Source: Holophagales bacterium (GTDB taxonomy: Bacteria; Acidobacteriota; Thermoanaerobaculia; UBA5066). Taken from it: DNA of 64,000 bases. Below, in pieces: positions 52,084 to 61,243 of this stretch; positions within the stretch are counted from its first letter, which is position 1; each line of letters opens with the position of its first letter. Under the pieces are notes generated by a model. It did no database searches. It saw only the letters and a program-made list of their open reading frames with translations, and had not been told where the DNA came from. Location of the stretch: NCBI GenBank assembly GCA_016714815.1, contig JADKBZ010000021.1:1-64000 (forward strand). The letters are read 5' to 3'. Both the position numbers and the translations under genes were made by a program.

Positions 52084-54371
52084 CTACACGGCGTCTCCGC
52101 TCTTGCGCGAGCCGAGTAGCAGGACCGCGACGGCCAGGACCAGCGGCACGACGCCGATCGCCAGGAAGACGCTGTCGGCGACGACGCGCGCCCACTCGAG
52201 CGTGTGGAACGTCCCGCTCATCAGGTAGGTGAGCCGCCGGGCGTGCCAGTAGCCGTTCTGCAGGACGTCCCAGAGCTGGAGCACTCCCGCCGGGAACAGG
52301 TCGACGGCCATCATCAACGCGAGCCCCGCGTTGAGGCCCCAGAAGCCCACCCGGATGAACCGTTCCGCGCGCGGCCAGACGTCGTCCTTCGCGAGCGAAC
52401 GCAGGCAGAACACGAGCACGGCCAGGGCCAGCATCCCGAAGACGCCGAAGAGCGCCGCGTGGCCGTGGTTGGTGGTGAGGGTGGTGCCGACCTCGAAGTA
52501 GGAGACGATCGGCAGGTTGATCAGGAAGCCGAAGACTCCGGCGCCGACGAAGTTCCAGAAGCCGACCGCCATCAGGAAGTAGATCGTCCAGCGGTGGCGG
52601 TCGGCGAAGGTCGTCTGGCAGTCCTCGCAACGCCGTTCGCGGAGGCGGACGAAATCCCACGCGTCGAGAGTGAGCAGTGTGAGCGGGACCACCTCCAGCG
52701 CCGAGAAGCACGCGGCAAGGCCCATGTTGAGCGTCCCCTGGCCCGTGAAGTACCAGTGGTGCCCGATCCCGACGATCCCGCCGGCCAGGTAGAGGATGGC
52801 GTCGAGGTAGATGACGCGCGTGGCCGTGCGGGCCGTGACCAGCCCCAGCACGACGAAGATCACGGCGACGAGAACGGTCGCGAAGAGCTCGAAGAAGCCC
52901 TCCACCCAGAGGTGGATGATCCAGAAGCGCCAGTTGTCGATCACGGCGAAGTTGGTCCGGGGCCCGAAGAAGAGAGCCGGCAGGTAGAAGAGGGGAATCG
53001 CGGCCGCGGCGTAGAGGAAGAGCGAGGCCAGCTCCGAGCGCTGACTGTCACGGATCGCCGGCCGCAGGGCCCGGTACATCAGGACGAGCCAGCCCACGAG
53101 GCCGACCGCCAGCAGGAGCTGCCAGAAGCGTCCGAGGTCCAGGTACTCCGAGCCCTGGTGCCCAAACCAGAACCAGAGCTTCCCGAGCCGGTCGTTGATC
53201 CCCAGCCACTCGCCGCCGAGGCTCCCGAAGACGACGACGGCGAGGGCCACGAGCAGGGCGAGGACGCCCGCCCGCTGCCCACGGGGCTCGGCCCTCCCAC
53301 GATCGGCGCGAGGAAGAGACCGCCCGCCACCCACGAGGTGGCGATCCAGAAGATGGCGAGCTGGAGGTGGAACGTCCGGAGCAGGTTGTAGGGGAGGAAC
53401 CGCGCGAGGTCGATCCCGTAGAAGGCGCCGGATTCGACACGGTAGTGGGCCAGGGCTCCCCCCGCCAGCGTCTGGAGCAGGAACAGCAGGGCGACGACGC
53501 CGAAATAGAGGCCGACCGCCTTCTGGCTCGGGGTCAGGGTCCAGCGGGAGAAGGCGCTGTCGTGGGCGTGTCCGGCCTTCGACGAGCCGTGCCAGCCGAG
53601 GAAGTCGAACCGGCCGAACGCGAACAGGACGGCTCCCAGCCCGACGAGGAGGGTGACGAGGCTGAGCGCGCTCCAGAGGTAAGTGGACGCGCTCGGCCGG
53701 TTGCCCACGGCCGGCTCGTAGGGCCAGTTGTTCGTGTAGGAGTAGTCCTTCCCGGGCCGGTTCGCGACCGTGGCCCACGCCGCCCACGCGAAGTAGGAGT
53801 TGAGGTCCGCGAGGTCGTGCGGGTCGCGGATGTACTTCGCGGGAAGGCCCGGTGCGGGTTTGTCTCCCGAGAAGTATTCGGCCCACTCCGTTTTCTGTAC
53901 TTCCCAGGCGGCCGCCTCGGCCGGCGAGAACCGCAGAGTGCCGGTGGCAGGGTCGTAGCGGTTCTCCTTGAGAAGGCGGTGGACTCCGGCATCCAGGCTC
54001 GTCGCCGTGTCCGGATCCAGCTGCGCGTAGGGCAGGCCGTGGCGTTCCCGGGCGAGCGTGTCCCGAGCGACTTCGGCCAGCCGGTGCAGGTACTCGGCGC
54101 TGTAGTCCGGGCCGAGGTACGCCCCGTGGCCCCAGAGCGAGCCGTGCTCCATGAGGCCGTACTTGAGGAAGACCTCCTGCCCGTGCTCGACATTCTCCCG
54201 CGTGAAGAGGGTCGCCCCGGCGGAGTCGATGACCCGCTCCGGGATGGGCGGAGCGTTCGTGTAGGTCAGGACGGTCACGACGGTGAGCAGGCCGAAGCCG
54301 AGCACCATCACGAGGATGACGGCGTGGCGCCACCAGGACGAGAGAGGCTTCTCGGAAGGGTCGGTCGACAT
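52084..54371 (-). CDS. norZ: Quinol-dependent nitric oxide reductase (qNOR), apparent 1-base deletion
   Basis: Heme-copper-oxidase-family enzyme that reduces NO to N2O with quinol electrons at the cytoplasmic membrane. The N-terminus (MSTDPSEKPLSSWWRHAVIL) is the first helix and the periplasmic cytochrome-c-like domain of qNOR follows (RENVEHGQEVFLKYG, GSLWGHGAYLGPDYSAEYLHR). The catalytic core shows HLQLAIFWIATSWVAGG, WIIHLWVEGFFELFA, GIGHHWYFTG and TTNHGHAALFGVFGML with metal-ligand histidines. The frame breaks near 53292-53298; adding one base to a G-run (minus strand) restores a continuous 762-residue protein. It belongs with the ric gene at 61244 as an NO-defence locus. Confidence 0.88.
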
Positions 54372-54388
54372 GGCGGACTCCTCTTCTT

Positions 54389-54856
54389 CTACGAGTGCCG
54401 GACAGTACGAAAGGTCCCCTCGAGGATCACGGGGCCGCCGCACGCGAGCGTGAGGCCGGCGACCGGGCGGTTGTACTCGGTGAGCGGGCCCGGTGGGTCC
54501 TTCTCGAACCCGGCGCGAAAGAGCTCCGCCCTCAGCTCCGCCTCGGTCAGGAAGCACTGGGGCTCACCCGCGACGCCCAGCATCCGGCGCACGAGCACGA
54601 GCGACCCGCGGTGCTCGCGCTCGTCCCCCTCGATCGTCACCTCGAGCATCTCCGGACTGACCTGGGTGACATCAACGGTCACAGGATGGCGCACCCCTCC
54701 GAGAACGCGCCTGTACTGCCCATCCGGCGTGAGCAGATCGACGACGTTCGTCGACGAGCGCCGTAGCACGCTCACCGTGAGATCGAGTCGGTAGGGAGCC
54801 ACGACGGGACACTCATACCGCGAGCGCGAGACGGTGGGGCGTGCGTCTACCGGCAT
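54389..54856 (-). pseudogene. Chimeric frame: AlkA-type glycosylase N-terminus joined to methyltransferase C-terminus
   Basis: An open frame of 155 residues made of two unrelated parts. Residues 1 to about 93 (PYRLDLTVSVLRRSSTNVVD through LVRRMLGV) match the N-terminal domain of AlkA-like DNA-3-methyladenine glycosylases, which normally continue into the catalytic HhH domain. From about base 54590 the sequence changes to CFLTEAELRAELFRAGFEKD and PLTEYNRP, the C-terminal end of a class I SAM-dependent methyltransferase, whose N-terminus lies at 61241. It is 17 bases from norZ. Neither part can be functional. Confidence 0.65.
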
Positions 54857-55030
54857 ACGCGGAGACTTCGTTCAGGACGCGGAGTTCTGGGGCATCCGCC
54901 AGCGCCTGGTACCTGCACGCCCTCCATACTGCGTCATGACGCGCGACGGAGTCCACGCCCCTCTTCGCAGTTCGCAACGCCTGAGGAGTCTGGGCCTGAT
55001 CGAGGCCCATGCCCCGTTGATCAAGGGCCT
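54857..55030. other. Unassigned 174-base gap between chimeric fragments
   Basis: No gene, RNA or repeat that I can identify. Frames here are short or Arg-rich. It separates the AlkA fragment from the DUF488 gene and may be another scrap of foreign sequence. Confidence 0.5.
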
Positions 55031-55654
55031 TCAGGGACGCGTGCCGCGGCGCCTTCGGCGCTCGCCCTCGGCGCGCGGCTCCGGCACGGGGTAGGAGACG
55101 TTCGCCTGGGCGTCCACGACCGCGAACGGCGTCAGCGACGCCGGCGCGCTCTTCGTTCGGGTTAAGAGATGGATTACGGGCATGCCGTGCGCGAGCACGT
55201 GGTCGGTGACGATGCGCCGGTGGCAGCGCCACCAGACGGCTTCGGCGCACATGATGGCGCACGTCTGCCTCGAAGCCATGTCGAGCAGCGCGTGCAGGCC
55301 GTCCCGGAACGGCGGGGTGCGGGCGTAGTCGGCGTAGTTGCGGAACGGCCGTCGTACCCACCCGGCGTTGGTGCCTTCTTCCGCAAGCGCGACGTTCGCG
55401 CGAAGGCCCCCGAGCGCGGGAAGATGGACGTAATCGAGGCCCGCGCCGGCCAGCGTCTCCGGCAGCACCTCGATGCCAAACTGCGGGTTGGTTCGCGACC
55501 TCGGGATGCTGCGGATATCGACGACGCGGGTCACCGACGCTGCGCGAAGAACGTCGATGAGCTCGCTCGCCGAACGGGTCGAATGCCCGATCGTGTACAG
55601 CGTCCGCCGGTCTGCTTCGGCCGGCGTCCCGGGTGCCGCCGGTCCGTGCGTCAC
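55031..55654 (-). CDS. DUF488 domain protein
   Basis: A 207-residue member of the DUF488 family (function unknown; small conserved core with Cys/Arg residues). Seen: TLYTIGHSTRSASELIDVL, VVDIRSIPRSRTNPQFG, LGGLRANVALAEEGTNAGW, the YADYARTPPFRDGL block and IMCAEAVWWRCHRRIVTDHVL. The natural start is probably GTG 55654. The frame stays open upstream and is fused, without a stop, to an aconitase N-terminus with its own ATG and ribosome site at 55882, so translation may begin there. Confidence 0.82.
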   Translation of the reverse strand: MTHGPAAPGTPAEADRRTLYTIGHSTRSASELIDVLRAASVTRVVDIRSIPRSRTNPQFGIEVLPETLAGAGLDYVHLPALGGLRANVALAEEGTNAGWVRRPFRNYADYARTPPFRDGLHALLDMASRQTCAIMCAEAVWWRCHRRIVTDHVLAHGMPVIHLLTRTKSAPASLTPFAVVDAQANVSYPVPEPRAEGERRRRRGTRP

Positions 55655-55882
55655 ACGGCGCTCGTCCGGTGCGGCGCCCGGCTGCCAGCGCGTGAGCGTG
55701 TCGACGTCCTCGTCGTGGATGCACCGGCCGTCGCGATTGCGCAGCACCGATTCGAGGAGGATCCGGAGGCTCACGGGCAGGCGTGAAATGCGGGCGATCC
55801 CGCCCTTTTCGAGCAAGGGAAGCGGGTAGTAGGTCAGGGATGGCCCGGAAGGGAGACTCAACTGCTGGCGCACGTCGATCAT
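55655..55882 (-). pseudogene. Aconitase N-terminal fragment
   Basis: Seventy-six codons starting at ATG 55882, with GGAAGAG upstream, encode LSLPSGPSLTYYPLPLLEKG and ISRLPVSLRILLESVLRNRDG, the start of AcnA-type aconitases. The similarity ends near TRWQPGAAPDERR exactly where the DUF488 start codon begins. The remaining 800 residues of aconitase are missing here; a C-terminal part lies on the other strand at 57109. Confidence 0.75.
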
Positions 55883-55999
55883 GGCTCTTCCAGGAATCCT
55901 TCGCCGAGCCTGGCGTCGGGCTCGTGCTGTCCCTCGGAGACGATACTCTCTCGGAAACGCTGCCCCCCACGTTCGGTGCGCCCGGCTGCGCGGAGACGA

Positions 56000-56145
56000 C
56001 GCCACGGCGGCGCTTTCGGCGCGGGCTTCCCGGAGCTACGGGCTCGTCGCGGGGAGAGACCGGACGCGGTACATCGAGGCGATGGAGAGCTTCACGTCGC
56101 GAGGTGGAGCGCTTTCGGAGCAGATCCGCGACCGGAGACGAAGCG
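56000..56145 (+). pseudogene. Possible glucoamylase (GH15) C-terminal scrap
   Basis: One plus-strand frame reads YGLVAGRDRTRYIEAMESFT followed by GGALSEQIRD, which resembles the end of GH15 glucoamylase-type catalytic domains (AGRD..YIRAMERF....LLPEQVWD). It has no start and is only about 45 residues. Weak call; the surrounding sequence from 55883 is otherwise unassigned. Confidence 0.3.
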
Positions 56146-56161
56146 AAGAGCCTATGAATGA

Positions 56162-56869
56162 GTGCGCATCGTCTCGGGTGTCCAGCCCTCCGGAAATCTC
56201 CACCTGGGGAACTACCTTGGCGCCATCCGGCAGTTCGTCGCCCTGCAGGATCACTCCGAGGGCGAGTGCTCCTTCTTCGTCGCCGATCTGCACGCGATGA
56301 CGACCATCCACGACGGGAAGGCGCTGCGTTCTCTCACGCTGCGGGTCGCCACGGACTACCTCGCGCTCGGCCTCGACCCGGACCGCGCGGTCATCTATCG
56401 CCAGTCGGACGTGCCACAGGTCACGGAGCTCGCCTGGATGCTATCGACGGTCACGCCCATGGGGCTGCTGCAGCGCGGCCACGCCTACAAGGACAAGATC
56501 GCTCGGGGGATCACGCCGACGCACGGCCTGTTCGCGTATCCAGTTCTGATGGCGGCCGATGTCCTGATCGTCCGGGCGGACCGGGTTCCGGTGGGCCGGG
56601 ATCAGAAGCAGCACATCGAGATGACCCGTGACATCGCCGCGGCTTTCAACAACACGCACGGAGAGGAGATCCTGCGGCTTCCCGAGGCGGTGATCCTGCC
56701 GAAGGCCTCGGTGGTGCCGGGGATCGACGGCCGGAAGATGTCGAAGTCCTATGGCAACGCCATAGAGCTGTTCGCCCCCGAGAGCGAGATCCGGAGGTCG
56801 GTGATGTCGATCGTCACCGATTCGGCGCCGCGGAGCCGCTCGAAGAAGCTCTCGCCACCATTCTCGTAG
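56162..56869 (+). pseudogene. trpS: Truncated tryptophanyl-tRNA synthetase
   Basis: Starts at GTG 56162 with MRIVSGVQPSGNLHLGNYLG (HIGH-equivalent), then FFVADLHAMTT, PVGRDQKQHIEMTRDIA and the KMSKS motif GRKMSKSYGNAIELF. Similarity stops at SIVTDSAP (about base 56823); the next residues (PRSRSKKLSPPFS) are not TrpRS, and about 100 C-terminal residues are missing. The active-site motifs are intact but the tRNA-binding C-terminus is lost, so it is unlikely to be functional. A full copy presumably exists elsewhere. Confidence 0.85.
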
Positions 56870-57108
56870 CCGGCGAGGGCGAGTTCGGCGTCACTCATCT
56901 CGGGATCCACGCCGCCAGTCCGGGCGAGTTGGACCCGATCGTGCAAGAAGCCGTCGAGCAGCAGCCAGCGGACACCATGTCGAGCGACGGCAGGCGATTC
57001 CCGAGATGTCCCGACTCTCCACATGAGTCGGACCTTCCCGTTCGCCAGCTGGGACCTGAGTTCGTGCGGCGTTATCGCCGGCCGCCCCGCAATGTCGGTA
57101 GTGATCGT
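56825..57108. other. Unassigned segment between TrpRS and aconitase fragments
   Basis: About 280 bases bounded by the end of TrpRS similarity and the start of aconitase similarity. A minus-strand frame reads GVDPEMSDAELALAGYENGG and a plus-strand frame reads LVAGEGEFGVTHLGIHAASPG; I recognise neither. It is probably another gene fragment. Confidence 0.5.
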
Positions 57109-57642
<534 letters not shown>

Positions 57643-57672
57643 GACGGCCCGGTCCTCGACGGATTCGCAGGA

Positions 57673-57703
57673 GGGCCGCGGGAGCGATCCCGCGGCCCTT
57701 CTT
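57673..57703 (+). terminator. Terminator after aconitase C-terminus, site of intron insertion
   Basis: A perfect 11-bp stem GGGCCGCGGGA / TCCCGCGGCCC with loop GCGA, followed by TTCTT. The group II intron begins with the very next base. Confidence 0.85.
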
Positions 57704-58086
57704 GTATGCCCAGCATGAGCCACCGCCAGCGGGGGAAGCACCCGTGGGAAGGAGGTCACACCGACCCGAGCGAAGCGCAAGGGCGGAAGCGCGAGCGACC
57801 GTCTGAAAGAAGCGTGGAGCGAGACCCGCGAGCCGACGAACAGAAACCGGATACGAGGCGAAGTCTCCCGGGGCGAGCGAGCAAGAAGTCGCGAAGCTGC
57901 CGTGACCAAGGGGAGGCGGCGTAGATCCGGCGGTTGTGCGGGGAAGGTGGAGGCTCTTATCTGGGGAGACCTCGCCCCGGGCTTGAAAGGGCCACGCCGT
58001 GGAAGTCGGCGGAGCGAGGAGTCAGCAGAGGCCGTAGTACCGGCAGGCGCCGGGAAGGGCCGAACGGAAGGGAGAGCGAAGCGGCC

Positions 58087-59463
58087 TTGAATCTCGGGAG
58101 GGCACGGCTCCAGAAGACGAGCGGACAGCTCGAGCTGCCGTACGAGGACGCGGGTGAAGCCCGCGGGGCGAACGGGAGTGGAGAAGCCCTTCGGGCGACG
58201 AGAGGAGACGAGCGCTCGGCCACGGAACGCCTGATGGAAGAGGTCGTCGGGGCGGCGAACCTGAAGGCGGCGCTGAAACGGGTGAGGCAGAACAAGGGCG
58301 GCCCCGGCATCGACGGGATGACGGTAGGAGAGCTGCCGGAGCACCTGAGGCGGGAATGGATACGAATCCGAGAGGAGCTCCTCGCGGGGACGTACCGACC
58401 GCAGCCGGTGAAGAGGCAGACGATCCCGAAGGCGGGAGGGGGCGAGCGCGAGCTCGGCATCCCGACCGTGCTGGACCGATTCATCCAGCAGGCCCTGTTG
58501 CAGGTCCTGCAGCCGCGATGGGACCCGGACTTTTCCGACCACAGCTACGGCTTCCGGCCGAAGCGGCGAGCGCATCAGGCTATCGAGCGCGCGCAGAGCT
58601 ACGTGCAGGCAGGACGTAGGGTGGTGGTGGACGTGGACCTGGCGAAGTTCTTCGACCGGGCCAACCACGACATCGTCATGGAAAGGGTCGCGAGGAAGAT
58701 CGTGGACAAGAGAGTGCTGGGGCTGATCCGCCGCTACCTGGAGGCCGGAGTGATGGTCTCGGGAGTGGTGGTGGAGAGACGGGAAGGGACGCCGCAGGGC
58801 GGCCCCCTGTCGCCCCTGCTGGCCAACGTGCTTCTGGACGAAGTGGACAAGGAGCTGGAGAAGCGGGGGCACGCCTTCGTGAGGTACGCCGACGACCTGA
58901 ACGTCTACGTCAGGACGAAGGCGGCCGGGGAGCGTGTCTACGAGGGGCTCAAGAAGCTCTTCGGGCGGCTGCGGCTCGTGGTCAACGAGGACAAGAGCGC
59001 GGTGGACCTGGCGTGGAAACGGGACTTTCTCGGCTACAGCTTCTGGGTGGCCGCGGGGGGACGGATCAAACGACGGGTGGCCGGCAAGGCCCTTGGGGCG
59101 ATGAAGCAGCGGGTGCGGGAAATCACGGGCCGCAACGGAGGACGGAGCCTGCCGACGGTGGTCGCGGAGCTAAAGGTGTATCTGACGGGCTGGAGGGAGT
59201 ACTTCCAGCAGGCCGACACGCCCAGGGCATTCCGCGACCTCGACGGGTGGGTCCACCACCGGCTGCGGTGCCTTCAGCTCAAGCAGTGGAAACGGGGCAC
59301 GACGACCTACCGGGCGATGAGGGCACTGGGTGCCCCCCCGGATCAGGCCGCCCAGGCCGCCGCGAACGTGTGCAGCTGGTGGCGAAGCTCCGCCCGGATG
59401 CTGAACTCAGTCCTGACGAACCGTTACTTCGACGAGCTGGGCGTGCCCCGGCTCGCCCCGTGA
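58087..59463 (+). CDS. ltrA: Group II intron reverse transcriptase/maturase
   Basis: Intron-encoded protein for splicing and retrotransposition. RT motifs: KGGPGIDGMTVGELP, IPKAGGGERELGIPTVLDRF, YGFRPKRRAHQAIE, VVDVDLAKFFDRANHD, GTPQGGPLSPLLANVLLDE and the catalytic FVRYADDLNVYV. The maturase (X) domain is at the C-terminus (LKVYLTGWREYF, WKRGTTTYRAMRALG). No HNH endonuclease domain follows. The start is uncertain; TTG 58087 precedes the first conserved segment QLELPYEDAGEARG, and the frame is open further upstream. Confidence 0.9.
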   Translation: MNLGRARLQKTSGQLELPYEDAGEARGANGSGEALRATRGDERSATERLMEEVVGAANLKAALKRVRQNKGGPGIDGMTVGELPEHLRREWIRIREELLAGTYRPQPVKRQTIPKAGGGERELGIPTVLDRFIQQALLQVLQPRWDPDFSDHSYGFRPKRRAHQAIERAQSYVQAGRRVVVDVDLAKFFDRANHDIVMERVARKIVDKRVLGLIRRYLEAGVMVSGVVVERREGTPQGGPLSPLLANVLLDEVDKELEKRGHAFVRYADDLNVYVRTKAAGERVYEGLKKLFGRLRLVVNEDKSAVDLAWKRDFLGYSFWVAAGGRIKRRVAGKALGAMKQRVREITGRNGGRSLPTVVAELKVYLTGWREYFQQADTPRAFRDLDGWVHHRLRCLQLKQWKRGTTTYRAMRALGAPPDQAAQAAANVCSWWRSSARMLNSVLTNRYFDELGVPRLAP

Positions 59464-59477
59464 CCTCAACCGACCGA

Positions 59478-59509
59478 ACCGCCGGATGCGGACCCGCATG
59501 TCCGGTGGT
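59478..59509 (+). ncRNA. Group II intron domain V
   Basis: A 32-base hairpin: 9-bp stem ACCGCCGGA / TCCGGTGGT, 2-base bulge TG, 4-bp stem TGCG / CGCA and loop GACC. This is the shape of the catalytic domain V, 15 bases after the maturase stop, with domain VI following. Confidence 0.8.
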
Positions 59510-59553
59510 GTGGGAGGGGAGCGGCGGCCACCTGCCGCCGCCCCCTATCCCGA

Positions 59554-60798
59554 TCATCGGACGACCGCGAAACCGAACCGCAGGGACTCCGTCTTTCGGT
59601 CGTACGAGAGGACGCTTTCCCCGTAGCCGTTGAAGTACTGCGCCATGACGAAGACCGACATATCGAGGAAACCGACGTGTACCGGGTAAGTCATATCGAG
59701 CTGGACGGAGCGGTGATCGAGGTCTTTTCCCGCCATCGCCGTCAATTTGAGATTCAGGCCGTTCGCCTTTCCGAACGTGGCGCGGAGCCTGCCGTAGCCA
59801 CGGTATTCGGCGATGTCGTCCGCGTCGTCGAGGTAGGTCCAGACTTCCGGGGAGAGAATGAGGCGCCAGCCGTCCACCGGGCCGACGAAGAACCCGACGC
59901 GCAGGTAGGCGGTGTTCACGCTGCGGGAATCGGCGCCGTCCTTCCCGTTCGATTCGTGCTTGAAACCGGCTTGAAGTCCGTTGAACGACACGCCGCTCTG
60001 CTTCCTGGGCGGGATCTTGATCCACTCCCAAAAGAGCTCCGGCATGTAGCTCGTGTCGTAGAACGGGCTGGAGGCGGAATCGACGTCCCAGAGGGAGCGT
60101 TCGGTGTAGCCGAGCTGCAGGCTGCCCCGTGTCGTCGTCGAGGTCCTGGCGCCAAGGTCCGCGACCCTGTACTTGAAGCTGAACTGGAATTTCGCCGCCT
60201 CCGGCCCCGTTCCGTAGACGAAGTAGATCGGCTCGTGGGCCTGCAACCGACCCGCTAACGTGCGGCCGAGAACCGTCGCATCCGCGTCGGACGTCTCGCC
60301 GGCAACCCGCGCAGGGGGCCTCTCGAGATTCGCGAGTATGGGGACCCCGTTTCCTCCCGCAGGCCCGACGGCCACCGCCGCGACCTCGATCGCGGCCCGC
60401 AGTGTGGATGTCGAGTCCGGCAACGTGACCTCGATCACCCCGGGACCGGCCACGGCGTTCGGCAGACTCAGCCGATAGGATCGCGCGATGAAGCCGCCCG
60501 GAGCCACCGTCGAATGCGACGGTGAATCCGCACACAGCTCGAGCGGCCAGGATGCGCCGCCGATGACCAGGGAAGCGGGTATCACGGCAGGAACCGTGAA
60601 GCTGCGCTCGGTGGTCCCCGCGTTGAAGGCGACGAGCTCCAGCTCGACCGAGGTACCGGCCATCGCGGCGCCTGGGGCGACGGAGAGGACGGTCGTCAGC
60701 TCCTGCGCACGAACGACCCTGGCCGTGATCAGGAGGCTCAGCGCCAGGAGCAGGAGCCTCTGAGTCCGGATTCGCGCTCCTGGATCCGCCTTGCTCAT
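59554..60798 (-). CDS. pldA: Outer-membrane phospholipase A
   Basis: Beta-barrel lipase that hydrolyses phospholipids in the outer membrane. Signal peptide LLLLALSLLITARVVRAQ; an extra N-terminal domain of ~150 residues (immunoglobulin-like, GTSVELELVAFNAGTTERSF) precedes the barrel. The barrel contains FQFSFKYRV, YTERSLWDVDSASSPFYDTS-like sequence, the active-site GFKHESNGKDG (His and Ser of OMPLA) and alternating strands to FGFAVVR. ATG 60798 gives 414 residues. Its stop codon uses the last base of the intron. Confidence 0.85.
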   Translation of the reverse strand: MSKADPGARIRTQRLLLLALSLLITARVVRAQELTTVLSVAPGAAMAGTSVELELVAFNAGTTERSFTVPAVIPASLVIGGASWPLELCADSPSHSTVAPGGFIARSYRLSLPNAVAGPGVIEVTLPDSTSTLRAAIEVAAVAVGPAGGNGVPILANLERPPARVAGETSDADATVLGRTLAGRLQAHEPIYFVYGTGPEAAKFQFSFKYRVADLGARTSTTTRGSLQLGYTERSLWDVDSASSPFYDTSYMPELFWEWIKIPPRKQSGVSFNGLQAGFKHESNGKDGADSRSVNTAYLRVGFFVGPVDGWRLILSPEVWTYLDDADDIAEYRGYGRLRATFGKANGLNLKLTAMAGKDLDHRSVQLDMTYPVHVGFLDMSVFVMAQYFNGYGESVLSYDRKTESLRFGFAVVR

Positions 60799-61105
60799 CC
60801 GGCATTCACCACGACTGTCAGGGCTCGCGCGAACTGGTGTCGAACGTCGGCGACGAACCTGTCCCGAAAAAGCCCCCACCACCTTCCCCCCCGAGTTCCC
60901 CGACTTCGCCAGGTCGCTCCAGCCCTTCTCGACCTCGGCGTCTCCCGGCCGCCCGATCGCCCCTCGCACTCGTTCCGGGAATCAATCGGGGCGCCGCTGT
61001 CGCGCTCTATCGGGAGCCTCCCTTGGCGCCGATCCGCAGCGGCCCGGTATGACGCGCCATGGCCCCTTCCGGACCTCCCACTTCTCGGCCGTCGCGTACG
61101 GGCCG
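60799..61105. other. Intergenic stretch upstream of pldA
   Basis: About 300 bases between pldA and the truncated methyltransferase. It contains no gene I can support; a very short frame (17 codons) near 61066 on the minus strand is not convincing. The right-hand breakpoint of the inserted block must lie at its far end, near 61100. Confidence 0.45.
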
Positions 61106-61241
61106 CCCCGCAGCCCACGTCGAGGACGCTCAGCCCCGGCCAGCGGGCGAGTTCGCCCCGGACGTAGTCCAGGAGAATCTCGTTGGCGGCGGCCGTCGAG
61201 AAGCCCCGGACGACCCCGGCGTCCTCCCAGCGGCCGGCCAC
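61106..61241 (-). pseudogene. Methyltransferase N-terminal fragment
   Basis: Begins at GTG 61241, two bases after the ric stop, and reads VAGRWEDAGVVRGFSTAAAN followed by SVLDVGCGAAR, the N-terminus and SAM-binding motif I of a class I methyltransferase. Similarity ends right after motif I. The matching C-terminus is at 54389-54590, 17 bases before norZ on the same strand. The gene is therefore split by about 6.5 kb and has lost roughly its middle 130 residues. Confidence 0.75.
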
Positions 61242-61243
61242 GG

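Larger units (their letters stand above)
57704..59554 (+). mobile_element. Group II intron
   Basis: A retroelement of about 1850 bases. The 5' end GTATG follows a terminator hairpin directly; the 3' end is CTATCCCGAT at 59554. It encodes a reverse transcriptase/maturase and ends with recognisable domains V (59478-59509) and VI (a GC hairpin at about 59515-59545 with the candidate branch A eight bases from the end). Insertion just behind a terminator stem-loop is the known habit of group IIC introns. The 5' boundary differs from the usual GTGYG by one base. It lies at the stop codon of convergent pldA. Confidence 0.85.

Noticed and set aside
55031..55882. The aconitase-DUF488 open frame as a real bifunctional enzyme
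   Set aside because: Only 76 N-terminal aconitase residues are present, without any catalytic or cluster-binding residue.
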